A stretch of 64,000 bases of DNA from the NCBI GenBank assembly GCA_022453515.1, contig JAJNNY010000102.1:1-64000 (forward strand), read 5' to 3'. Positions 1-12,466 of the stretch are shown piece after piece (position 1 is the stretch's first letter; every line of letters begins with the position of its first letter). A model generated the notes under the pieces. It saw nothing but the letters and a program-made list of their open reading frames with translations, did not search any database and was not told the origin of the DNA. This DNA comes from Astrocystis sublimbata. Taxonomy: Eukaryota > Ascomycota > Sordariomycetes > Xylariales > Xylariaceae. A program made the translations under genes and the position numbers.

Positions 1-1455
1 TGTCGGTGTAACCGAAATCAAAAACCACACCTCGGGACTGTCCAACTCGAAGCAGCCTGGACACTGGACAGGTTAGCCAGGGGAAGCTAGGCTTTACTTG
101 GTAGCACTATCTCTATGCATGACATCCGTTGCGTTGCATCTGCTCGTAAGTATGGGCAGTCCGCCGGCAATTTGGATCGCTGCCGGTTACATAGTCCCTA
201 GGTAGGTACTTAGGTACTTACCTCTTAGGTCACGCATAGTGAATCAACCTTGAGAATGATCCCAAGCCAAGAAAGCCATCCTTAGCATAGGCAGATATTG
301 CATGGGAATTCGAGAAACAAGCACCCTCGGCACCCAACCTCGCCAACTACTCGTAACCTGATATGTGCACTAGCATTGCAAGGCTCAACTGGAAGCACTG
401 CACCCCATGGTCCCAAAATAGTACACATCAAACTTGCTACCAGTATACCTACCTGTAGGTAGTCAAGGTGGTGAACATGCTTGTTGTGGTGCTCAATCTC
501 TGAGATGGAGGCAGTGGGCGGTGTGAAATGCCTTTCTTACTTACATTTACATGCCGGTAAGGTGTGGAGAATGCACGGCACATTGAGCTTGAATGGTGAA
601 GTGCAGGCGCAAAAGGCACTCTTTCTATTCTAGGTAGTATTTGGGGGGTGGACTCAGAATTCATGTGTGATGAGGTGAAGCGGTGAATGGGAACCTTGGT
701 TCTTAAGTTGTCTGTTATTGGCATCACAAGTTGGTCCTGTCCGGCAGCGGTCTTTGACACCTCCAGCTTACTTACCTCGCCTACCTATATAGATGCTAGA
801 ATGTGATTCAGTACCTCTAAATACATAAGGTTAGGCTCTCTTGCCGGAATGCAAGCTTCTATCAGGGAAGAGGTGGAAGTTAGGTAGCTGGTTCTACCTA
901 GGTAAACAGGCTTAAGTACCTACCTACCTACCTACCTACCTACCCATCTATAGGTATGTACCTAAGGTAGTTGGGTTGTGGAATAATCAGTAAAGGGCGG
1001 ATGGATTTTGTTGAACATGTTGATCTCCGAGTGAGTATGGCTTAATATGGTACGTAGTAAGTACCTAGCTAAAGTAAAAAAGCAAAAAAAAAAAAAAAAA
1101 AACAATAAAAATACAGTACAGTATGCATTATGAAATTTACGAGTAGGGAAAACTGCTGTGCACTACTACATGACCCTCAAGTTCGCTACTTACAGTTACA
1201 GTACATACCTAGGTACCTAGGTAGGAAGATTCCTACCGGAGTGGTACTAAGATAAGCCACCTTATGTAAGGTGTGGGTTTTTAGCTTTGTACATACGGCA
1301 ACGATAAGGCTGGGATCAGTGGCTATCTCGTTACGATAAGGGCGTTTCTTTGGTCGTTGTCTCTGCATCGTCGTCACCAGATTGTTAAGCTCCCTCCCTC
1401 TGCGGTTGAGATCCGAGATACAGGGAACCACGTTCGCGTGCGACTTCACCTCGTT
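1..1455. other. Upstream intergenic region of MPP alpha
   Basis: No supported gene. The stretch holds a (CCTA)n run at about 917-943, a 19-base A tract at 1084-1102, and an ACCTAGGTACCTAGGTAGG block near 1207-1224 of the kind repeated between genes across the window. A 103-codon minus-strand frame at 449-760 has low-complexity content and resembles no family I know. Confidence 0.6.
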
Positions 1456-3349
1456 ATGTTTCGCGCATACTCCTCCAAGCCCCTGGCCAGAGGCATCGCC
1501 TCGCCTGCGCTCGGAAGGCATCCCAACCGCATCATCTCCCGCCTGCCCTGCCGCCGCACCCTTGCCACCGTCAAAGTGCCCAAGACGACGCTGGCAGCCC
1601 GCGCCGCCCAAACCCCCAAGCGCCAGCCCGTCACCGTCCCAAAGGGCCAGGTAGGTAGCTAGAGTCCCCGACCCCTCTCGTATCCCGTATCTCGTATCCT
1701 CTCGCCCGCCCCTAACAGTTGCCAGGAGCCCACCGAGCTTGACCGCATCACCACCCTCCCGAATGGCGTGCGCGTTGCCTCCGAGGCCCTGCCCGGGTCC
1801 TTCTCCGGCGTCGGCGTCTACGTCGAGGCTGGCTCGCGCTTCGAAACCCCCCAGCTGAGCGGCCTGAGCCATATCATCGATCGCCTGGCCTTCAAGTCGA
1901 CTACTAGCAAGACCGGCGACGAGATCCAGGAGATAGTCGAGTCTCTCGGTGGCAACATACAATGTGTTCTCCTCCAGGGAGTCCATCATGTACCAGGCCG
2001 CTACCTTCAACTCCACCGTCCCTGTTGCAACCGAGCTGCTCGCCGACACGGTCCGGAACCCCTGCATCGCCCGAGACGAGGTCGCAGCTGAGCTGGCCAC
2101 CGCCGAGTACGAGATCACAGAGATATGGAAAAAGCCCGAGCTGATAATACCCGAGTTGGTACACATGGCAGCCTTCAAGGACAACACTCTCGGCAACCCC
2201 TTGCTGTGTCCCCAGCAGCGCATCTCGCAGATCGACAGGTCCGCCATCCAGACGTACCGAGATACCTTCTATCGCCCGGAGCGAACGGTTGTGGCCTTCG
2301 CTGGCGTGCCCCATGCCGAGGCTGTGCGACTGGCCACCGAGCACTTTGGTAGCATGAAGGCCACCGGACCCCCATTGCTATCAAGATCCGGCTCTGAGAC
2401 ATCGATCGACTCGTCCTCGTCATCATCATCAGCCGAGAGCGAGACCTCCGCCTCGTCATCGCTCTCTTCAGCCACCAGTTCGGCCCATCATTCACCCGGC
2501 CTCTTCTCTAAACTACCCCTCTTCAAGAACCTCTCCACTTCCGCCAGCAAGAACGCCGCTCTTGCTGATTCAGTAGCTTCGTTTCCAACATTAGCAGACA
2601 TTTCTGCTCCCGCCCGGTATACGGGTGGTTTCATCTCACTCCCCACTCAGCCGCCTTCGCCAAACCCTATGCAGCCTACCTTCAGTCACATTCATTTGGC
2701 ATTCGAAGGGCTACCTATAGCATCCGAGGATATATATGCCCTCGCGACACTGAACACCCTGCTAGGCGGAGGCGGTTCGTTCTCCGCCGGCGGGCCAGGC
2801 AAGGGCATGTACTCTCGACTGTACACGAATGTTCTGAATCAACACGCATGGGTGGAGAATTGCATGGCTTTCAACCACTCTTACACAGATTCCGGCCTGT
2901 TTGGCATATCTGCACTCTGTTTGCCGGGCCGTACACAGCAAATGCTGGACGTGATGTGTCAGGAGCTCCGGGCCCTTACCTTGGGCACCGGCTTCTCCGC
3001 ACTTGGTGTGGTCGAGGTGCAGCGTGCCAAAAACCAACTTCGGTCGAGTTTGCTCATGAACCTCGAGAGTCGCATGGTCGAGTTGGAGGATCTTGGCCGA
3101 CAAGTCCAAGTCCACGGCAGAAAAGTGCCCGTTCAGGAAATGTGCCGTAATATCGAGAAGCTCACTGTAAATGACCTCCGACGGGTCGCAAAACAAGTTG
3201 TCGGCGGCCTCGTTCAGAATACGGAGCAGGGAAGTGGTGCGCCCACCGTCGTGCTGCAAGAAGCAGATGCGCCTCACTTCGCCGCCAAGCCGATGACCTG
3301 GGAGGAGATCCAAGATAGAATATTTAGATGGGGGCTCGGCAAACGGTAA
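1456..3349 (+). CDS. MAS2: Mitochondrial processing peptidase alpha subunit, with an apparent 1-nt frame break
   Basis: This is the non-catalytic alpha subunit of the matrix peptidase that removes presequences from imported proteins. Exons are 1456-1650 and 1726-3349, with a 75-nt GT-AG intron. The ATG at 1456 opens an Arg/Ser-rich presequence. The M16-family body follows (LDRITTLPNGVRVASE), and the alpha-type glycine-rich loop LGGGGSFSAGGPGKGM lies near residue 411. Conserved residues read GGNIQC in one frame up to 1965 and SSRESIMYQAATF in the +1 frame from 1967, so one extra base lies within about 1963-1970. Ignoring that base the product is about 605 residues. A Ser-rich insert (about residues 289-320) sits between the two halves. 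The gene converges on NAD-GDH. Identity is secure. Whether the break is real or a sequence error cannot be told here. Confidence 0.9.
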
Positions 3350-3845
3350 ACGTCAGGTCCCACGATCACATCATAGTTGAAGGGGTCAGCAGTCTCCTAC
3401 ACATATACCCTACGATAGTGACACAGTGTACGAATTAAGTGGTTGGGAAATGTGGCCATAGAGGTTGCGTCTTCACATAAATATACCCACCCCGTGTACA
3501 AACATGTAATAACAGCCTTATGAGGAAACGGCATACCGTTTTTTTCATTGGACTCACCAACAAAGGCTCGAATTGATGCTGTATCACCAGCAGAAAGAAG
3601 ATATCAGGCAGAGAAGAAAGAAATCAACGAAGTATACTATGCTCAAAATATTTTATTCGAACAACTAGGTTCAAATTTTATGATGCTATGATAGGACTTG
3701 ATATCCATCTCTATATCCCTTTCGGTACCAACGCCATAAGGTAAACAGACCGCTAGGATGGTACAGCATTCTTATATACGATGAATGCTGCCATCATATA
3801 CCCGGAAACATTTTGTTCGTCATCCCTAGAACATGGAGAAGATCG
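3350..3845. other. Convergent 3' intergenic spacer
   Basis: This AT-rich spacer lies between the stop codons of MPP alpha (+) and NAD-GDH (-). It presumably holds both 3' UTRs. I see no ORF or repeat in it. Confidence 0.6.
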
Positions 3846-6800
3846 TTACGCCACACTTGCCATTCTCTTCGACATACTAGGGGGGGAAATGTCAGCATAC
3901 GTTAAGCTACACGGTTGCAGGAGGCTAAACAGGGGAACTCACAAGTCGTAGAAGGCAAACTGGCTAGGCTGGCTGCCGAATTCGTACACGAAGCGTGATG
4001 CCAAGTAGCTTCCGAAAATGGCTCGGAGGTATGCTTCTGGGACGCGCGTCATGATGGTATCAAGACCGAGCTTCTCAAGGAGTAACTTAGGCAAGGCGTC
4101 TGCTAAGACGGACCTTTGAATCTTATTGTCCTTCCAAAGATCGGAGCTCTGTAGCTCTTCATCGAGATCTGTGATGGCGACAGATAGTTTGTCTGAGAGC
4201 ACCGAGCGAGATACACCGGTCTGGTCATGTTCTCTCCAGATGGCTTCGAATTCCAAGCGAGCGTTTCCGCAAATAGTCTCTTGTACTTGCCGCACGTACG
4301 CCTTATAGAATTCTGGTGCTTGTCCGTCCTTGTCGCAGCACATGTTCTCGACAAACTCTTGGTCGTTGAAGCTGAGAGAGGCAAGAACCTCGAGCGAGGA
4401 AGACGTGACACCACCTTTGTTTGCTGATGCATCTTTAAACAAGACACACCCGGCTTCCTCAAGTCGCAATTTAGCTTCTTGCGTGATGAACAAGTTGGCG
4501 CCTTCGACAATGTATGGTATTCTGGTTCTGCCTTCTTTGATGAGCCTATTCGTGGTCGAGAGGTCGATTGATTCGGGGCGTCCACCGCAAGGTACGAACA
4601 TGTCGGTCAAGCCCGAATCTCTCAAATGAAAGACATTGCGGAAGATTGTTCCGCTGCCCACATACTCGCCGGAGGGCAGCGTAATATTTGAATCGTCGCA
4701 TAGAACTCTGTACCCGTCTTGCGATAACTTGGAGATGTCAAACTGGGAGATCATGACACGATTCTTCGCCAAGCGACGCAGTTCCTCCTTATCGATGCCA
4801 TTAGGATCGACAAGAACACCGGAACCATCCACGATAGAGGTGTACTTCTCATTGCTAAGAAGAATCTCGTTGCTACCCAAGTCGCCGTCGGGACCACCAG
4901 TCTGCATCTTCTTGACTGTGGAAGGATCCAGTTTCAGCTTGGCGTATATGCCCTTAACATATTCCCGGACTGATAATGTGGTCATTCCATATGCATCGTG
5001 TGGGATGCCGCCTAACCTAGGAGATTTTCCGGTGAAGAACGACTTCCACCAAGGAGCGCCTCGGAAACGAGCATGCTCTGTGGCCCAGTCCACAAGGTCA
5101 GCCGTGTTCTCGTCGGGGCCCATAAAGATGATTTCTTCTCGGCGATGCAGATCAACGATGGGGTTCTTGATGCCAGGCGTCTTAGCAGGGAGCAGCAGAT
5201 CTAAAATACTGTCGATGTATTTTTCAAACGCCTCACGTGCTCGATCCTGCTGTTTAGCATCAAGAAGTATAACACCCTTGGAACCGCCTTCTGGGATGTC
5301 CTTGTTCTTGCGTTGCTGTGTGCTTGCAAGGCCGTAGTTCTCGTCAAATAGATTTCTGGCGTTGATGCTGAACGCCTCCTTGCTACGGGATTTGACAATC
5401 CGAATACCTCCGCGAGCAACGTCCTTGAATCGAAGATGGAAACCGCGCGCCTCAGCACTGATCACAAAGAACATGCCATATAAGCGACGAGGGTATTCTG
5501 ATTCGGGAAGAAAGTCTGGATCAAGGCGGAAGCTCAGGGCCACCTTGGTAGGCGTGAAGTAATTCGTTTTCAGAACGGCATTATTGAAGATGCGGAATGC
5601 AGTCATGACCATCTCTTCGTGTTCGTTAGAGACTTCTCGGCTGATCTTTTCCTTGAGATTAGCATCTGATAGAATTTCAACCGAAACAGTTGGGTCAATG
5701 AGATGCCGTTCGAATCCGGAATCGACAGCTAGATGAACGTTGGCGAATGCCGCATACAACGATCTGACCAACTGAGGGTAAGACGTGATGATTTCTAGGA
5801 TGTAGTCGGGTGTGAATGTCTCCGTACGTAAACGGCGCTTCAGTTTGGAGAGCATCTCCGCGTGTGCCGCATTGGTAGCGCTCAGTGCTTGCTTTATGGA
5901 GGTGTACTCTGAGCCTAGACGGTTCAGGAAATGCTGCACGAACACCCATACACAATGCCCGTAAATAGTTTCCTGGAGACTTAGCTCGCCAGATGCAAAC
6001 AACGTCTGGAGCTTATTCTGAGGGATGCAGTACAAGAGAGATATCTCTTTCGTAATTTGATGGATTGATTGCTCCATCGGCATCGGCTTCGACTCGATAT
6101 CTGTCGCCGGTTTCAAGTAAATACTCATGACAGTAATGCCGTTGGAGAACTGTTCGACATATTTCCTCGAGCTAGTGACACCATAGTAGTGGTACAAGTC
6201 ACTCAAGGCACTGAATATGCCGCGGGCTGTACGAGACCGGAACGCGACGACAAGGCGCTTCTCCTCTGTCCCCTCGATGTCAAATACCTCAATGACTGGG
6301 CCCGTACGCTTGACGGAGAGCTTTATGATGTCGTGGTAGATCAGCTTGGTGTTCTTGGTCGCCTTGGTCAGAAACATTCTGTCACTGATAACTTCAAGGC
6401 GGGTCTCGTCCGGGTCAGGCCTGGAGTCGACGAATTGGCACTGATAGACGAAATAGCAACGTAGAGACGTGGTAGATGATTCGTCGTTGGACAACGACAC
6501 GGGCGAGCGAAACGTCTCAACGCGGAACTTCTTATCAGGATCCGTGTGATCAAGATACTTTGCCTCGAGTCGATTCTCGTAACGCGGACCTTTGATGTTA
6601 GAAAGACCAGGAACGCTGGTATCAATGTAGATGGCGTGGTCCACAGCCTCCATATCCAACTGGATTTCCTCACGCTTGTCTATGCGTGAGTGGGCTGCTA
6701 CTTTCGCGGCATACATCGACGTAATGATGGTCGCAATGACTTCTGCCTTCTCCATCTGAAAATAGACATCGTCGATGCCCAATGCAGTATAGAACCAGGT

Positions 6801-7262
6801 TATCTGCTCATCTAGATGTGAAGCTGGAATCCAATCTTCCTTCTCGATGATCGCACGAACTAGGGGTTGTTAGCAAAATCTGGACGAATATTGGCGACGA
6901 CTGGGCTTGCCTGTCTTCATCTGCTCGTCCTTTCCCGCGAATTCTGGCGCGATGTATCCAACAGTAGCAGATCGTAACACCTTGTGTCCGTTGTGGCCAT
7001 TTTGACGGCTGATCTCACCAGCATCAAGCGGCACGCTGAAATGGGTTGGCTGCGGTGAAGGATGGCGAGACACCTGCTCATCCTTGATCTTACTCAGCAG
7101 CTTGTTAGCAGGGACCGAAGCCTCTGCTGAGGCTACATCTTGAGAAGCCATGTTTTCTTCGCTATAATGGAACGTCTGAGGTGATCCTAAGTGGCCTGTG
7201 GGGGTGGGGAAATGTTCCTGAGGCCAATTAGTTGTTTGCGAAGCTAACATTTCGACAGCCAT
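3846..7262 (-). CDS. GDH2: NAD-specific glutamate dehydrogenase (large fungal type)
   Basis: The enzyme catalyses NAD-dependent oxidative deamination of glutamate to 2-oxoglutarate and ammonium. It is the catabolic counterpart of NADP-GDH. Exons in gene order are 7262-6911, 6859-3943 and 3876-3846, giving about 1099 residues, close to the usual size of the large fungal enzyme. Family stretches include ATVGYIAPEFAGKDEQMK, LGIDDVYFQMEKAEV, PEGGSKGVILLDAKQ, GGPDGDLGSNEI, and the end FAFYDFMSKRM, which is joined across the last intron. The first intron (6860-6910, 51 nt) begins with GC rather than GT. The last exon adds only about ten residues. The start could instead be the in-frame ATG at 7151, which would give about 1062 residues. 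The gene converges on MPP alpha. Confidence 0.95.
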
Positions 7263-10200
7263 AATCAACGTCTAGGTGAGTTGAATGCCAAATGTGAAGG
7301 GAGACAATATGATAGAGTGAAGCTAGAGTTTATCAAATAACGTATGGAATGGGGATTGCGAGTTTATATAGAAATAACGCAGAAGGGCATGGGAAAGACC
7401 GAACTGCAGGAAGGACGACGGAGAGAAAATACATATTCGCAATGTACAACAGACATTGTTACAAGACTGTTGACCAACTGAGCAAGTTATGTGGTGATAT
7501 GATACAACATAGCCGGCAGTGACTGTGGGTAGCCACACCCCCGGGGTGGGTGTGCTTGTAGTGGATCATGCAGGCCGCGTAGTCGCATATGCAGCCATCG
7601 ACAAACAGTCATTGCGTGCAGAACAAAGGGGGCAGACAGTATGAGAGACATGAATTCTCATGATACAAACATCTGGCGTGAAACACAGAACGGGAAAATC
7701 TCGCCTCGCCGATGGATTCCCCCGAGGAAGCCAGGGGTGTATGGAGATTTGTGCGATTTGATGATGCGAAGTGAGCAAGAAAACAGGCTGAACAACAATG
7801 GAACATACCGACAGGATACTACTCTATCGAGAAAGGGGATAGATTTTCCGGGTTTGCTGTACCGGATGGTAGGACGGTAGTAGCAACGGTGCACAGTGAG
7901 AGAGCGGAACGGGCCAGGCTGGAGGAGGCGGAGCAGTCGATTTCGGGGTCCTTCGGCCTGAAGATGGAGAACATATGCAGATGTTGACGGGATATTGGAG
8001 GGGCTGGATGGCAATGATCGTCGATTTAACTAACGGCAACGTCGGACGAGGAAACTAGCGATTATATTTCCCAGGACCCCGAGGATGAGTCTAGAGACAA
8101 GGAGAGGTCGTGTGATGGCAAGAGGATCGATCGGGGTTGGAATTGCGTGTCAGGGTAGCACGAGTTACCAGACTGTCTCGCAAAGATAAGAAGCCTGCTC
8201 GGAGCAAGGTGGAGGAGGATGGGTGCTGAAGCTATAATGACGATGACGCTGGCCCGATAAGATCTTTGTTTATGTAAGTAAGGCCGGACTGTGAGTCGGT
8301 CGACCCAGTTTTCTCTGCGCTATTCAATACAGACAGATGGATGGTTGGAGTGCCAATGGAGGGTAGAGCTATATTGCTTGATGATGGCCTGCTCCGGCGT
8401 ATGCTTCGGTGTTGCAGGCGAGAACAACAAGAAAGTGGATTCAATGTCAGGTACGGACGAGACAGCCCTGAGACCGTAGGGCTGGGTTGGGCTAAGCAAG
8501 AATTGAAGGTTCGGGTTGGTTGTAGCTGGCTGGGGGCTCGTCCATGATTGAATGGACCGGGCACCTAGGTAGTAAGACTGTAGCACCCTCACTGATCGGA
8601 TTGAATGCAGTCAATCAGTCCCTTATTCACACCATGGCCGGGGCTCCCGAGGGTCTTTATATACTTGTCCATTGCAGCGACCTGTCCGCGAGGGCTACTC
8701 GGCGCATGAGACCGCTCCCCATCCACGGGAAGCAGTTTGTTCCTTTTGTCGACGCCGACTCCTCGGCAACCCTGTTGGCGCCGTCCTGGGCATACGGTTT
8801 AGACGATGCAGTACCTAACCCAAGTACACCGCGTTACGTACGGCTAACGGAGGCTTACCGGCACCAGCGAGTCGATGAACAGAAAACTCTTCGCTGAGGT
8901 GACGAACAATGAGGGGCTGAGGGGCACGGCGAAGCCAGCGCTAGCCGGAAGGGGATGCAGGCTGTGATCCAATTGGCCCGCTCGCTCGGTACCTGAATAT
9001 CTCCACCTGCGAGTTCATGGAGAACGTGGACAATCCCACCCAGCAGGTACCTTGAGCCCCCTACTCCAGGGCTACAGTATGTATAGGTGTCGCTAGGCAG
9101 CTTACGGTAGGTACACCCTTTTCCATGGCGAGCGACCTTACCTCCCGAGCCTACCTTAGGTACATACATGTACTGAGCCCACCCAAGGGGCTGGGGAGTT
9201 GGCATTGTACTTAAAACCGTGAGCTTATGCCACGCGGAAAACCTCGTCATGTATAGAACACCATGTGACTAGTGGCAATTTGCAGCACGTACATTATTAG
9301 TAGAATTACGTAGTGGCAAGTCTACCGGTGATAAATCAACGCTACTAACTCTCCACAAATGATGTGGTAAATTGTTGGCGGCTATTGAAGGCACCTTGCA
9401 GTTTGTATGGTTGCTATCCGTTGCAAAACGTAAAACCAAAGTTCCAAACAGTATACGATAGATGGCATATACCTATACCCCTATCACCTTTAGTATCCAT
9501 GAAGAAAGGTGGGCGAGACTCTTCCTCCAGGGGGCCGGGCTATGTATAATACATTTGTCGGAAATACCTAACAGGCGCCGCGATTGTACTCATGCTACCC
9601 AGGAAAGAACCATTCAAAATGGTGCTTATAGCTTCAACATCCAATACTACTAGTAGTAGGTATTAGGTAGGTAGAATACATTCTACCTGTTTACCACAAC
9701 TCAGCTATCTACATGTACCTAGGTAGGTCCACGTCGCTCTTGACGGAGGTTTTAGCATCGGATACTTATCCGGGAAACCGCCTCTCCAGCGCTGGCTCTC
9801 GCCGATAGATGTACTATACCAGATGATCGGCACCAATCCACAACCGCAACCTTTATTACCGCTTCATTTGACGCAACCTTTCTAAAATTATCCCGACTGC
9901 CAACGCAAGAATACGAAGACATGTACGGAGTATGCATAGCTTCGCAATGCTCCCTAGCCCCAGGGGTCGGAGCTGGCAATTCAGCCAGTGGCGTCAGGAC
10001 ATTTTGCGACACGGTGGCCCGGTGGTTCTGGAAGCCGCAAAATCTCAGATCGTGTGACGATCGTGGAAGCCGCCTTGTCCCCCTTGGGCATGGTCATGTT
10101 AGTCAGGGCGCAGCCCGGCGCGCATCAGCGAGAGCGGGTGACTTGTTAGGTTTGGATTGCTTCACTCCACCTCTGCTCCGCGTTCCCCAGCTCGCCCAGC

Positions 10201-12466
10201 CCGCCCAGGCAAAGAGAAAGAACCTCCAGCCAGACAAGCCAGACATGCCAGACATGCCAAATGCCGTCGAGTCATCCGCAGGAGCACCCGGGCCGTGCTG
10301 GACACTGTGACCGTCTCCCGGGCCCGTCATCTTTTGGCACCTTGACTAACGCAATCACGCGTCCTTCGCTCAGGTCGCTCCTTTGCATTTCCATTACCTC
10401 CAAAGTCCATTCTATTACCCCTACAAATCGTACCACCGCCCTTTGCTTCGCATTCCATTACCCCCATTTTACCTGATTGAAGCGTTGCCCAGCTTCGCAC
10501 CGCCCGCCGTGCTTCATCAGCCGATGGAACCCTCAACAAAATTCAAATCAAGCGGATCTCGTGATAGTCATCGTTTTCAACCCCCTGGGTGCCGAGGGTG
10601 TCTGGCCCCCTGGTTCCTGCTCTGGTATCTCAGGCAGAGCTCTGGGCTCGGGGCTCTACTTACGCTGGGGCTTACTTAGCTGGGGATACCGTGGAAAAGC
10701 AACTCGGCAACTTGGGCCTTTCTACGTGCTTGGCTGGCTCGGCTGGCTAGTTCCAACTTCCAACGAACCCCAGATTCTGTTCCCCAAATTGAATTCCCGC
10801 TGTGCCTTACGAGTAGGCTACGTACCTGCCCCCAGTTACCCACCCTGTCCCATCCCCGCCATATTGGAGAGTGGCCAGAGCCTTCTTCGGCTTCCCCAAC
10901 TGTCGCCATCTCCTACTCCAAATTGAAATATCACGGGAACTCGGTGGTCCGTTTCCATTGTTGGGCTTGATGTTGTACTACAGCGCCAACGCTATTTGCT
11001 GCACAACCTGCTCAATTCGTTCGAACTCGGGCGTGAAACGGTTGCATTGAGACCCGCTCGAAAACGGATCTGCGAATGGAAAATTATACCCATTACTATC
11101 GCAAAATCACGATATCTGAGCTAATACTCATATCTAGGTGATGCCGCCGATGCAACTAACGCTTATGGCTTCCGCCAGTCATACAACACCTTGCGACATG
11201 GCGGACACTCTACAGGAATTCCCCGTTCGCACAGGATTGTGATTAATCATTAGCTAAAGACTACGAACCCGGCGGGTGCTTCGGCAACATTGTTGGTCTA
11301 TTGCCATGAACTTCCGCCCCCCTCCCCAACTCCTTGAGCAAGTATATGCACTGGCCTCGTCTCGCGACTTTTTTTGATAGCCCAACAGTAGTTCGTTCTT
11401 GTACATATCGATCTTGCTCTAGTCAAGGCCCGTCAGTAGAGCTGGAGCTACACACTTGGGGGCACATTGCGTAGCGTTGGACCCAACACATCATGTTACA
11501 CTTGTGTGGCGAATGATTCTTTAGCGAATGTAGGCACAGTATGTACTCTGTGGAATATATGGCTTCACAAACTTCTTGCAATCGAGCAGATGGGACATTA
11601 CCCAGGCCTAGGAAGTCAGCATCGGTCTTGTTGTTGACAAGCGGGCAGTGTCGAGCAGATCGAGCATGACCATAGGAACAACCTTGACGGACAGACTCGA
11701 CGGCATCTTTTATGGCCAATGTCTTCTTTGCTTGCAAAGGTGCAGCCCCGAGCGTTGGCTAACGCATCTGCAAGGATCCACGAGACTCATCTCACGAATT
11801 GCCACATTCATAGTGCGTTAAATTCTGGTTGGAGTGCTCACAGACGCAAGGCATATTGCAAAACACCGGCTATGCAATGGGCGGCATCGCACATCGCAGG
11901 TCGCACTAAAAAGCTTGTTTAAAAGCTTGACTTGAACCGATACGAAGGCTCCATACATACCTAGGTATATATGCATATCACTGCGACACATTGGCGAGTT
12001 TGCTGAGGTCCCGGCGAACTTGCAATAACTTACATCGTGTCTGTGCAGGATCCGTGCTCACCTAACTAACTGCCGACTTGCAACTGTCATAGCATCTACC
12101 TACTGCTTCTCCAAGAAAAAGCAACAAAAACAAACAAAAAAGCACATTGGGCAGGACTGATTAGACGTCATAAGGCTATTGTATATTCATACCTACATAT
12201 AGCTCCAATCCAACCTTCCTTCAAGCGACTCACCCCGCAAGGTGGAGTGGGGCATATCGGAATATCCAGGTCGGTAGGTCCTCCTGCACAGTTCCATCCT
12301 CGCTGTCGAGCCCAAACATACTACCTACAGCCCAACCTCATTCTCAGTAGTTCCCGTTCATAGCTGGGGACTAGTCACAATTCGGCCATTGCATTCTCCG
12401 GCTTTTTCTTTCTCGCCCTTCCCCAGGTGCCGTGATACAAGGCAATCGACTGAAACTCAAGCGTCC
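7263..12466. other. Long intergenic region between NAD-GDH and kynureninase
   Basis: About 5.2 kb has no gene I can support. The left part (7.3-8.3 kb) is probably the promoter and leader of NAD-GDH. Frames of 60-149 codons occur at 8544-8897, 9921-10310 and 10477-10926, but they are Pro/Ser/Gly-rich, lack family motifs and do not join through convincing splice sites. Short CCTAGGTAGG blocks occur near 8567, 9661-9727 and 11960. Confidence 0.5.

Noticed and set aside
917..943. (CCTA)n run as a telomere-like repeat
   Set aside because: Fungal telomeres are TTAGGG-type. The run is short, interstitial and similar to other CCTA/GGTA blocks in the window.
1186..2247. 353-codon frame on the minus strand
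   Set aside because: It lies antisense to MPP alpha, whose presequence and M16 motifs are clear. The frame is Gly/Ala/Arg-rich and has no motif.
4636..5337. 233-codon plus-strand frame
   Set aside because: Shadow of NAD-GDH coding sequence on the other strand.
10477..10926. 149-codon plus-strand frame
   Set aside because: Trp/Gly/Pro-rich translation without family likeness, poor start context and no splice partner.
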